64,000 bases of DNA, from NCBI GenBank assembly GCA_963676865.2, contig CAXXSS010000001.1, positions 1,240,001 through 1,304,000 on the forward strand, written 5' to 3'. This DNA is from JAAYUD01 sp963676865 (lineage in GTDB: Bacteria > Bacteroidota > Bacteroidia > Bacteroidales > Bacteroidaceae). The notes below the pieces were generated by a model, which made no database searches, was not told the DNA's origin, and was given only the letters and a program-made list of their open reading frames with translations. The position numbers and the translations under genes were made by a program. Below, in pieces: positions 23,284 to 31,346 of this stretch; within the stretch, counting starts at the first letter, position 1, and every line of letters starts with the position of its first letter.

Positions 23284-26100
23284 ATGAAAAGAATTGCTAC
23301 CGGTATTCTATTCCTGATGATAGGAATTATTTCATCTTTTGCACAAAACAAAATTATCACTGTTTCCGGCAAAATTATTGATGCAAGCGATAAATCACCT
23401 GTGATTCAAGCAGGCGTTCAACTCCTGCATTTGCCCGATAGTACTTATATTGCGGGAAGTGTGAGTAAAAGCGACGGTACTTTCATGCTACCAAAGGTAA
23501 AAGATGGTTCTTATGTTTTAAAACTATCTTATGTGGGTTATAAAACAAAGAAAATAGCCATGAAGCTCACATCGTCACGGCCCAACTACAATGCAGGGAT
23601 CATTTCACTATCACCCGATGCTGTTCTTTTAAAAGAAGCTATCGTAGTAGGCCAGGCTCCCCCTGCCACTGTAAAAGGCGATACGATTGAATATGCAGCT
23701 TCAGCCTATCGAGTAGCCCAAGGTTCAATGCTCGAAGATTTAGTAAAAAAAATCCCCGGTGTTGAAATATCTTCTGATGGAAAAATCACACACAACGGGA
23801 AACAAATAACGAAGATTTTGGTAGACGGAAAAGAATTCTTCTCGGACGACCCCGCTGTTGCTATGAAGAACTTACCCGCCAATATGGTAGAGAAAGTAAA
23901 AGCCTATGAGAAAAAGAGTGATAACGCTCGCTATACAGGTATTGACGACGGCGACGATGAGTCGGTCCTCGATTTATCTGTGAAAAAAGACTTAAAACAA
24001 GGGTTTATAGGTAACTTTATAGGTGGCATAGGAAATAAAGACCGATATGAAGTACAAGGCATGCTAAGCAATTTTAATGACAACGCAAGCAAAACATTAA
24101 TCACATCTGCCAATAATACAAACAATCAAGGTTTTTCTGAATTCGGAGACTCCGGAGCAGGCAGAGACGGCAGCAGCGGAACGGGGATTACAGCAGCTAA
24201 GCAAATGGGATTCAATATCGGTTCGGAGACAAAGAAATTAAAAGTCGAAGGAAACATTGAATATGGACATACCAATAATGATGCTAAACTCAAATCGGAT
24301 TCGGAAACTTTTTTAGGTCAAAGTTCAACTTATGGCAAGAGTAATAGTTTTTCAAACCGCATAAGAGACGATATAAGGTTGGATATGCATATGGTATGGC
24401 AGCCAGACACGTTAACCAATATAGTCTTCATGCCAACGACCAGTTATTCCAAAACGCATTCTAGTAGCCAGTCTGCTTCAAACACTGCTTCGACTAGCGA
24501 CTTCTCGTCGCTGATAAATAGTAGAACCGGAAAGGGATACAATAAGGGTGATAATGTCTCGCTAAGCGGCCGAGTAATGATATTCCGTCGTTTAAATGAT
24601 AAGGGTCGAAATTTCATGGTCGGGGCTAACCTCGGATATACAAATACCGAAGCCGATAATGACTCTTATTCAAATACTAAATTCTATCAATTAGGAGACA
24701 GTACACTTATAAACAGATATAACGATAAGAACAATAATAGCAAGAATTGGGGAGTATCCGTTTCATATACAGAACCAATATTCAAAAAGCACTTTTTACA
24801 AATCAGGTATGATTTCTCTCACAACAATCAGCTTAGTAAATCTTATGTTTACAATAATCCGAATGACTACCTTGATCATAGCAACTTAGGCGAATATTCA
24901 GATAGCTTAAGCTCAAAGTTAAGCAACTATTATAATTCCCATACTATAGGGCTATCATTGAGAGGTGTTTATACAAAAATGATGTACGGAGTAGGTTTAA
25001 GTTTAATACCTCAATCATCAAAAAGTATTACTGACATTCCAATAAAACGTCAAGGGACACTAAAACAAGATGTAATAAATTACGCTCCGAACGTAACATT
25101 CCGATTCATGTTTAACAAACAGCATTTCCTTTTCTTCCGTTACGATGGAAGAAGCAACGCACCGGATATTCAATCTTTACAAACAGTAATTGATATTTCT
25201 GACCCATTGAATCAACGCTACGGTAATCCGGATTTGAAGCCTTCGTTTACCAACCGTTTTCGTTTATTCTACAACCACTACTTCCCCAAATCGCAATTAA
25301 GCATGAATGCGAATGCTTTCTACAATAATACGATTAATTCTATAGCAAGCAAAATGACCTATGATACGACAACCGGTGGCAGAATATATAGAATGACCAA
25401 TGTGAACGGCAATTGGAATGCGAGTGGTTTCTTTTCATTAAATACGCCATTGAAAAACAAAAAATTCACTGTCTCATCTAACTCAGGCATCAATTTTAGC
25501 AATGCGGTAAGTTATACGACTGTCAATACCAATACTGAAGCGACATTGAGCAACACCCGTAACTTGGTTTTAAATCAACGTTTATCAAGTAGTTTTCGCT
25601 CTGACGTATTCGATTTCACTCTCAATGGCGGTATAATCTATAACCTGACTAAAAACAATAAACAGGTGAACAGCAATCGAGAAACATTTGACTATACAAC
25701 AGGTTTCAATAGTGACCTTAATCTTCCATGGAATGTCTCGATTTCCACGGATATGAATTGCCTCTTCAAAGAAGGTTACTCATCAGGCTTGAACGAGAAC
25801 ACATATATATGGAATGCACAAATAGCAAAGACACTACTAAACAATAAGGCAACATTACGATTCAAAATTTATGATATTCTGCGCCAGAGGAGCAATTTAA
25901 GTCGTAGTATTAGTGAAACGATGATGACAGATACTGAATACAACACATTAGGAAGTTATTTCATGGTTCATTTCGTTTACCGAATCAACACCCTTGGAGG
26001 TAAAGACATGCGCAGAGGTGGTCCACACGAAGGATTTGGTCGCCATGGTGGAGGATTCGGGCCTCCTTCTGGAGGAGGTTTTGGCGGTGGGCGTTTCTAA
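23284..26100 (+). CDS. Outer-membrane beta-barrel protein, TonB-receptor-like (OMP_b-brl_3 type)
   Basis: A 938-aa outer-membrane protein. The signal peptide (MKRIATGILFLMIGIISSFA) is followed by a carboxypeptidase-regulatory-like beta-sandwich (about 27-110), a plug-like region (SMLEDLVKKIPGVEIS; ITKILVDGKEFF) and a long C-terminal barrel with alternating aromatic strands. It resembles the outer_membrane_beta-barrel family 3 rather than SusC, and no SusD gene follows. The last ~25 residues are an unusual Gly/His/Arg-rich tail (RRGGPHEGFGRHGGGFGPPS). The transported ligand is unknown; relatives are linked to metal or peptide uptake or to envelope maintenance. It follows the GH3 terminator and is probably independent. 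Confidence 0.88.
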   Translation: MKRIATGILFLMIGIISSFAQNKIITVSGKIIDASDKSPVIQAGVQLLHLPDSTYIAGSVSKSDGTFMLPKVKDGSYVLKLSYVGYKTKKIAMKLTSSRPNYNAGIISLSPDAVLLKEAIVVGQAPPATVKGDTIEYAASAYRVAQGSMLEDLVKKIPGVEISSDGKITHNGKQITKILVDGKEFFSDDPAVAMKNLPANMVEKVKAYEKKSDNARYTGIDDGDDESVLDLSVKKDLKQGFIGNFIGGIGNKDRYEVQGMLSNFNDNASKTLITSANNTNNQGFSEFGDSGAGRDGSSGTGITAAKQMGFNIGSETKKLKVEGNIEYGHTNNDAKLKSDSETFLGQSSTYGKSNSFSNRIRDDIRLDMHMVWQPDTLTNIVFMPTTSYSKTHSSSQSASNTASTSDFSSLINSRTGKGYNKGDNVSLSGRVMIFRRLNDKGRNFMVGANLGYTNTEADNDSYSNTKFYQLGDSTLINRYNDKNNNSKNWGVSVSYTEPIFKKHFLQIRYDFSHNNQLSKSYVYNNPNDYLDHSNLGEYSDSLSSKLSNYYNSHTIGLSLRGVYTKMMYGVGLSLIPQSSKSITDIPIKRQGTLKQDVINYAPNVTFRFMFNKQHFLFFRYDGRSNAPDIQSLQTVIDISDPLNQRYGNPDLKPSFTNRFRLFYNHYFPKSQLSMNANAFYNNTINSIASKMTYDTTTGGRIYRMTNVNGNWNASGFFSLNTPLKNKKFTVSSNSGINFSNAVSYTTVNTNTEATLSNTRNLVLNQRLSSSFRSDVFDFTLNGGIIYNLTKNNKQVNSNRETFDYTTGFNSDLNLPWNVSISTDMNCLFKEGYSSGLNENTYIWNAQIAKTLLNNKATLRFKIYDILRQRSNLSRSISETMMTDTEYNTLGSYFMVHFVYRINTLGGKDMRRGGPHEGFGRHGGGFGPPSGGGFGGGRF

Positions 26101-26128
26101 TTTATCCCACCATAAATTGTGAATAATA

Positions 26129-26190
26129 AAGAATAATACGTATTTTTGTTTTTGCTATCAGCACGATAAACAAAAATACGCATTATTCTT
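26129..26190. promoter_or_regulatory. Promoter and 22-bp inverted repeat directly before cls
   Basis: Arms 26129-26151 and 26169-26190 pair with one mismatch around a 17-nt loop; the right arm ends exactly at the cls ATG. The left arm contains TATTTTTG (26141-26148), a perfect -7 box, with TTG at 26117-26119 as a possible -33. The repeat could be an operator, a terminator of the upstream gene, or a hairpin hiding the start codon. Confidence 0.7.
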
Positions 26191-27627
26191 ATGGAATGGT
26201 CTCAAATATTAGGCATTGCTTGGAAAGTTTTATTCGACATCCTTTATTTCGGATCGATTATTGGTACCATTATTATTATCGTACTAGATAACCGAAATCC
26301 GGTCCATACCATTGCGTGGATACTTATTCTGCTTTTTCTTCCTTTTGTTGGACTCATTTTGTACTTTTTCTTCGGACGTAATGTTCGCCGAGAGCGCATT
26401 ATTAATAAAAAAAGTTATAATAAGCTACTTCGAAAGCCTATTTCAGAATATATGGCACAAGAGCCGACAGTAAATGTGCCTGAATATAGTAGGCTCATCG
26501 ACTTTTTCCGTCAGACGGAACAGGCTTTCCCCCTAGGAGGCAACCTATGCGAAACATACACAGACGGATATTCAATGCTACAAGGACTCATCAGAGAACT
26601 GATGAAAGCCAAACATCATATCCATTTAGAATATTATATATTCGAAGACGACGCCGTAGGCCGTTTGATACGCGACGTATTGATCGATCGGGCAAAAGCC
26701 GGAGTCGAAATACGAATTATATACGACGATGTCGGTTGTTGGCGAGTGCCATACGATTTTTTTGAAAAGATGCTTGAATCCGGAATTGAAGTTAAAAGCT
26801 TTCTTAAAGTGCGTTTTCCTCTTTTCACCAGTCGCGTAAACTACCGTAATCATAGAAAGATCGTCGTCATTGATGGACGAGTAGGGTTCATCGGAGGAAT
26901 GAACTTAGCCTTGCGCTATCTGAAAGGAGTTGCTAACGGAATATGGCGTGACACCCACATAATGATAGAAGGGAAAGCAGTACATGGGCTTCAGACAATC
27001 TTTCTTTTAGATTGGTATTTCGTAGACCGTACATTAATCACCTCCGAGAAGTATTTTAGTTCTTCTGACATTTGTGGTAGTTCCATTATACAAATAGTAT
27101 CCAGCTCGCCAATTGGCCCTTGGAGAGAAATCATGCTGGGACTAACGCAAGCAATTTTAAGTGCGAAACGCTATTTTTTTATTCAAACACCATACTTCCT
27201 CCCTACAGATACGATACTTTCTGCACTACAAACAGCCGCTCTTGCCGGAGTAGATGTTCGTTTGATGCTACCTGCCAAGAACGACAGTTGGCTATCGCAA
27301 TTAGCTTGCTCTTCCTATTTGAAATTCCTGCTAGAAGCTGGAGTTAAAATTCTTTTCTATAATAAAGGATTCTTACATTCAAAGTTAATGGTCTCCGACG
27401 ATTTATTTTCAACCGTAGGCTCCACCAATGTAGATTTTCGTAGTTTCGAACACAACTTTGAGATCAATGCATTTATCTACGACAGAAATATGGCCTTAAA
27501 AATGCGTGAGATATTCCTAACGGATCAGCGTAACTGCAATCAAGTGGTCCTTAGCATCTGGGAAAAACGCAAATGGTATTATAAAGTAGCCGAATCAATT
27601 ACCAGACTACTATCCCCATTACTCTAA
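26191..27627 (+). CDS. cls: Cardiolipin synthase (PLD family)
   Basis: Inner-membrane enzyme of 478 aa that joins two phosphatidylglycerols into cardiolipin. Two N-terminal membrane helices (about 10-60, including NRNPVHTIAWILILLFLPFV) precede two phospholipase-D domains with intact HKD motifs, HRKIVVID and HSKLMVSD. The length matches the bacterial ClsA type. A helicase gene follows after 5 bp, so both are probably cotranscribed. Expression may be controlled by the inverted repeat that abuts the start codon. Confidence 0.94.
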   Translation: MEWSQILGIAWKVLFDILYFGSIIGTIIIIVLDNRNPVHTIAWILILLFLPFVGLILYFFFGRNVRRERIINKKSYNKLLRKPISEYMAQEPTVNVPEYSRLIDFFRQTEQAFPLGGNLCETYTDGYSMLQGLIRELMKAKHHIHLEYYIFEDDAVGRLIRDVLIDRAKAGVEIRIIYDDVGCWRVPYDFFEKMLESGIEVKSFLKVRFPLFTSRVNYRNHRKIVVIDGRVGFIGGMNLALRYLKGVANGIWRDTHIMIEGKAVHGLQTIFLLDWYFVDRTLITSEKYFSSSDICGSSIIQIVSSSPIGPWREIMLGLTQAILSAKRYFFIQTPYFLPTDTILSALQTAALAGVDVRLMLPAKNDSWLSQLACSSYLKFLLEAGVKILFYNKGFLHSKLMVSDDLFSTVGSTNVDFRSFEHNFEINAFIYDRNMALKMREIFLTDQRNCNQVVLSIWEKRKWYYKVAESITRLLSPLL

Positions 27628-27632
27628 ACTGA

Positions 27633-29060
27633 ATGGAAACAGACATTAATAATTATATAGCGCAGCAGATTAAACAAAATTTCCCTTATGAACCAACAGA
27701 GGAGCAAGCTGACGCAATGAAAGAAATAGCATCATTTGTGTCATCAACCGATGCCGAATCATTGTTTGTCTTGAGAGGTTACGCTGGGACAGGAAAGACA
27801 TTATTAGTAGGCGCATTAGTAAAAACGATGCAAAAGTTTGCTCGAAAGACAGTATTGCTAGCACCTACAGGTAGAGCTGCAAAAGTTTTTTCCTCGTATG
27901 CTTCTCATTCGGCATTTACTATCCACAAATACATTTATAGACAAAAGAATTTTTCGTCAGATACTGAAAACTTCGCTCTGAATATAAATCTTTCAAAGGA
28001 TACACTTTTTATGGTTGACGAAGCTTCCATGATTTCAAATAGTGGATTATCCGGACACCTCTTCGGCTCAGGAAGATTGCTCGATGACCTAATCCAGTTT
28101 GTCTACAGTGGAAATGGCTGCAAACTCATGCTTATTGGAGATACGGCACAATTACCACCTATTGGTGAAAACGAAAGTCCTGCCCTATCCAGAATCGAGT
28201 TGCTGGGATACGGCATGCACCTCGTAGAAAAAGACCTGGTTCAAGTGGTGCGTCAAAAGCAGAAGTCGGGGATTCTCTTCAATTCTTTTACAATACGAAC
28301 AAGTATTCAGCACAACAAATATAATCTATTACCTAAGATTACATTAAAAGGATTTAGTGATATTCAGCGACTATCCGGAGAAGATTTAATACCTACTCTG
28401 TCTAGCTGCTATGACAATGACGGATTAGACGAAACAGTTGTGATTTGCCGCTCCAATAAAAGAGCCAATCTATATAACAATGGCATAAGGGCACAAATTT
28501 TGTATAGAGAAGAAGAACTTGAAACAGGAGATTTATTGATGATTGCCAAAAATAATTATTTTTGGACAGAACATTGTAAAGATACAGATTTCATCGCCAA
28601 TGGAGAGAATGCCATTGTCAAAAGAGTACGTCATAGCAGAGAGATATACGGCTTTCACTTCGTGGATGTCACATTGTTATTTCCCAATTATGACGATCTG
28701 GAGATAGATGCAACACTACTCCTCGATACTCTTCATTCCGAAACGCCGGCTCTATCCACTGAAAATAACGAGCAACTTTTCAAGGCCGTTTTGGAAGATT
28801 ATTCCGAAATCCCTTTGAAACGCGACAAAATAAAAAAGATAAAGACAGACCCTTATTACAACGCTCTACAAGTAAAATACGCTTACGCCATAACTTGTCA
28901 CAAAGCACAAGGAGGACAATGGAAAAATGTTTTCTTAGATCAGGCCTATATTTCACCAGAATATATAACGCCAGAATATTTTCGATGGTTATATACAGCC
29001 GTTACGCGGGCTACGGGTACCCTATACCTCATCAATTATCCAGAAGAGCAAACGAGGTGA
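27633..29060 (+). CDS. RecD/Pif1-like ATP-dependent DNA helicase
   Basis: Superfamily 1B 5'-3' helicase of 475 aa. Walker A is GYAGTGKTLL (residues ~49-58), Walker B MVDEASMI, motif III LIGDTAQLPPIG, and the C-terminal UvrD-like motif YAITCHKAQGGQWKNVFLD with AVTRATGTLYL. It resembles the short RecD2/AAA_30 helicases common in Bacteroidota and lacks RecBC-interacting domains. It probably acts in DNA repair or replication-fork processing. It is the second gene of a likely cls operon and ends 5 bp from the converging kinase gene. Confidence 0.9.
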   Translation: METDINNYIAQQIKQNFPYEPTEEQADAMKEIASFVSSTDAESLFVLRGYAGTGKTLLVGALVKTMQKFARKTVLLAPTGRAAKVFSSYASHSAFTIHKYIYRQKNFSSDTENFALNINLSKDTLFMVDEASMISNSGLSGHLFGSGRLLDDLIQFVYSGNGCKLMLIGDTAQLPPIGENESPALSRIELLGYGMHLVEKDLVQVVRQKQKSGILFNSFTIRTSIQHNKYNLLPKITLKGFSDIQRLSGEDLIPTLSSCYDNDGLDETVVICRSNKRANLYNNGIRAQILYREEELETGDLLMIAKNNYFWTEHCKDTDFIANGENAIVKRVRHSREIYGFHFVDVTLLFPNYDDLEIDATLLLDTLHSETPALSTENNEQLFKAVLEDYSEIPLKRDKIKKIKTDPYYNALQVKYAYAITCHKAQGGQWKNVFLDQAYISPEYITPEYFRWLYTAVTRATGTLYLINYPEEQTR

Positions 29061-29065
29061 CTTAA

Positions 29066-29920
29066 TTATTTATTTTTTGTATCCAATTCTGACGAATGAT
29101 ACTTGATAAGTCCGGTCATCGGAGTCTCTTCTATAGCAGAAATCTCAATATCGTAACTTTTAGCTACATCAACAAGAAATTCTTGAAAATTACTAGCCAT
29201 AGAACCAACAAAACGAATCGGATAGTTTTTATAATTATACTGGAAAACACAACGAGTAAAAAAACGTTTAAAATTGCGAGTCACAACCTCAGCTACGTAC
29301 TCTTCGTTTTTATAGTCTTTGAAAAAAAGCGATACAGAACTCAGAAATTTGTTTGGCAGAGGTTGATTATAAACCGCATTCATTATATCTTCCACAGTAA
29401 TACGGTTTTTATTCAAGAAATCATTTGTAAGACCACCGGGAGCCAATCCTTTCAATACGTCCGACAAGAATTCTTTTCCTACCGATGCACCGCTACCTTC
29501 ATCCCCTAAAATATACCCACCTGCTGTCACATTATTCATAATATTCTCGCCATCATAGAAACAAGAGTTGGAGCCAGTCCCCAAAATACAAGCGATCCCA
29601 GATTCATGAAAAAACAAGCCACGCGCCGCCCCCAGCAAGTCACTCTCGACTTCTGTACGAGTTCTAAATTGAGTAATAAAAGATGCGCCGACTGTTTGCT
29701 TTTTCTCTTCTGAAGAACAACCGGCACCATAATAATAGATTGTTTCTATTTTCTTTTTGAAAAAATGCTCAGGAAGCCCCAAACGTATACTTCGACTTAT
29801 TTCACGCCTCGTTTGAAAGAATGGGTTAATTCCTTCTGTATTGAAATGTTCTATAAGTTCACCATCTTCTATTAACGACCATTCTGTACGATTAGAACCA
29901 CTTTCGGCAATTAGTTTCAT
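29066..29920 (-). CDS. BadF/BadG/BcrA/BcrD ATPase, N-acetylglucosamine-kinase-like
   Basis: ASKHA-fold kinase of about 284 aa. The phosphate loop is AESGSNRTEWSLI at the N-terminus, followed by an acidic CILGTGSNSCFYDG segment and GGYILGDEGSGASVGKEFL. These match the GlcNAc-kinase-like BadF family of Bacteroidota, which phosphorylates amino sugars in the cytoplasm. The longest frame starts at 29950, but a -7 box (TATTTTTG, minus strand 29948-29955) lies there, so ATG 29920 is chosen. GlcNAc is the likely substrate and would fit with the GH20 enzyme elsewhere in the window; the sequence alone does not prove it. Confidence 0.88.
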   Translation of the reverse strand: MKLIAESGSNRTEWSLIEDGELIEHFNTEGINPFFQTRREISRSIRLGLPEHFFKKKIETIYYYGAGCSSEEKKQTVGASFITQFRTRTEVESDLLGAARGLFFHESGIACILGTGSNSCFYDGENIMNNVTAGGYILGDEGSGASVGKEFLSDVLKGLAPGGLTNDFLNKNRITVEDIMNAVYNQPLPNKFLSSVSLFFKDYKNEEYVAEVVTRNFKRFFTRCVFQYNYKNYPIRFVGSMASNFQEFLVDVAKSYDIEISAIEETPMTGLIKYHSSELDTKNK

Positions 29921-29947
29921 GACGTAATTTTTTCTTGAATTGTTTTG

Positions 29948-29955
29948 CAAAAATA
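29948..29955 (-). promoter_or_regulatory. -7 promoter box of the kinase gene
   Basis: TATTTTTG on the minus strand is a perfect TAnnTTTG match 27 bp upstream of ATG 29920. Confidence 0.6.
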
Positions 29956-30173
29956 TAATTTTTTTTTAATTTATTTCTATTATTTAGAAACTTTATTACT
30001 GTTATAGGGCAAATTTTAAAGGGGGATGGCAAAATGAAGAGACAAAATAGCAACTCATATCAAAAAGGGCAATCACACTCTTGCACCGAAAAACATCTAA
30101 GACTACTTTTAGATTATGGTAAACGACCTTTAATGAGATAGAGCACACTTTATGCCACTATTGACATATAAGT

Positions 30174-30206
30174 ACAAAGGGTAGGCCTAATACGCCCACC
30201 CTTTGT
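30174..30206. terminator. Hairpin after asd
   Basis: ACAAAGGGT and ACCCTTTGT arms close a loop 18 bp beyond the asd stop on the minus strand. It is the probable end of the asd transcript, although no U-run follows on that strand. The rest of the ~270-bp gap (29956-30224) shows nothing clear. Confidence 0.5.
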
Positions 30207-30224
30207 TAAAAAAGCTATATTTTA

Positions 30225-31235
30225 TTACTTAACGTCACCCACTTTAATAAGATATTCAGCTATCTGAACAGCATTAAGAGCAGCCCCTTTCTTTATTTGA
30301 TCACCCACAATCCAGAAAGCCAATCCATTTTCATTACTCAGATCTTTGCGAACCCTACCTACATAGACAGGATCTTTACCAGCCAAGAACAATGGCATCG
30401 GATATTCATTCTTTGCAGTATTATCATCTAAAACTAGACCTTCACCTTCTGCGAAAGCTTTACGAGCTTCTGCTACAGACACGGGGTGTTCTGTTTCAAT
30501 CCACACACTCTGAGAATGAGAACGCAGGGTAGGAACACGAACACAAGTGGCACTGACCTTAACATCAGAATGCATTATCTTCCGTGTTTCATTATACATT
30601 TTCATTTCTTCTTTTGTGTAACCGTTATCAGTAAAGACATCCACCTGAGGAATCACATTATAGGCCAACTGATAAACGAATTTCTCTACCGTGACAGGGT
30701 CGCCATTTATAATTTGCTTATATTGATTGAGCAATTCATCCATTGCAGCAGCACCTGCACCACTAGCAGCCTGATAAGTCGAAACATGAATCCGTTTTAT
30801 ATGAGCAAGCTTTTCAATAGCCTTTAACGCAACAACCATCTGAATGGTCGTACAATTTGGATTGGCAATAATACCACGCGGACGTTTCAAAGCATCATCA
30901 GGATTTACCTCCGGAACTACCAAAGGTACATCATTCTCCATACGGAATGCGCTAGAATTGTCAATCATAACAGCCCCGTATTTGGTTATGGTTTCGACAA
31001 ATTCTTTAGAGGTTCCTGCCCCCGCAGAAGTAAATGCGATATCCACACCTTTGAAATCGTCGTTATGTTGCAGAAGTTTCACTTCTATCTGTTTACCCAT
31101 AAAGGTATATTTTCGTCCGGCACTACGTGACGAACCGAAAAGGACTAATTCGTCCACAGGGAAATTTCTCTCGTTTAAGACGCGCAGGAACTCTTGTCCA
31201 ACAGCACCGCTTGCGCCAACAATTGCGACTTTCAT
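30225..31235 (-). CDS. asd: Aspartate-semialdehyde dehydrogenase
   Basis: NADPH-dependent enzyme that reduces aspartyl-phosphate to aspartate semialdehyde, the branch point for lysine/DAP, threonine and methionine. At 336 aa it has the full family length. The N-terminal Rossmann loop is VGASGAVGQEF, the catalytic cysteine is in ANPNCTTIQMV, and the C-terminal domain carries RVPTLRSHSQSV. It is a single gene, divergent from the cation antiporter. Its promoter region shares a 17-nt motif with the pta promoter. Confidence 0.96.
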   Translation of the reverse strand: MKVAIVGASGAVGQEFLRVLNERNFPVDELVLFGSSRSAGRKYTFMGKQIEVKLLQHNDDFKGVDIAFTSAGAGTSKEFVETITKYGAVMIDNSSAFRMENDVPLVVPEVNPDDALKRPRGIIANPNCTTIQMVVALKAIEKLAHIKRIHVSTYQAASGAGAAAMDELLNQYKQIINGDPVTVEKFVYQLAYNVIPQVDVFTDNGYTKEEMKMYNETRKIMHSDVKVSATCVRVPTLRSHSQSVWIETEHPVSVAEARKAFAEGEGLVLDDNTAKNEYPMPLFLAGKDPVYVGRVRKDLSNENGLAFWIVGDQIKKGAALNAVQIAEYLIKVGDVK

Positions 31236-31269
31236 TTTTCTTTTTTTTAGTTTATATATAATGCAGCTG

Positions 31270-31298
31270 CAAAATTACAAGTTTTATGCGAATACAAT
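31270..31298 (-). promoter_or_regulatory. asd promoter and motif shared with pta
   Basis: TAATTTTG (minus strand, 31270-31277) is a perfect -7 box. Just upstream, 31282-31298 reads ATTGTATTCGCATAAAA, matching ATTGGATTCGCATAAAA at the same position before pta (40799-40815). Confidence 0.65.
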
Positions 31299-31346
31299 TA
31301 TTTTTTTTCGTTATTTTGCAGAGAAATAAAGAGAAAAGAATAATAG

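Noticed and set aside
23284..26100. SusC of a polysaccharide utilisation locus
   Set aside because: The protein has a regulatory-like domain, plug and barrel, but resembles the OMP_b-brl_3 family, and no SusD-like gene follows.
29956..30224. Small RNA gene in the kinase-asd gap
   Set aside because: Only one hairpin (30174-30206) is clear and it is best explained as the asd transcript end; no promoter was found for a separate RNA.
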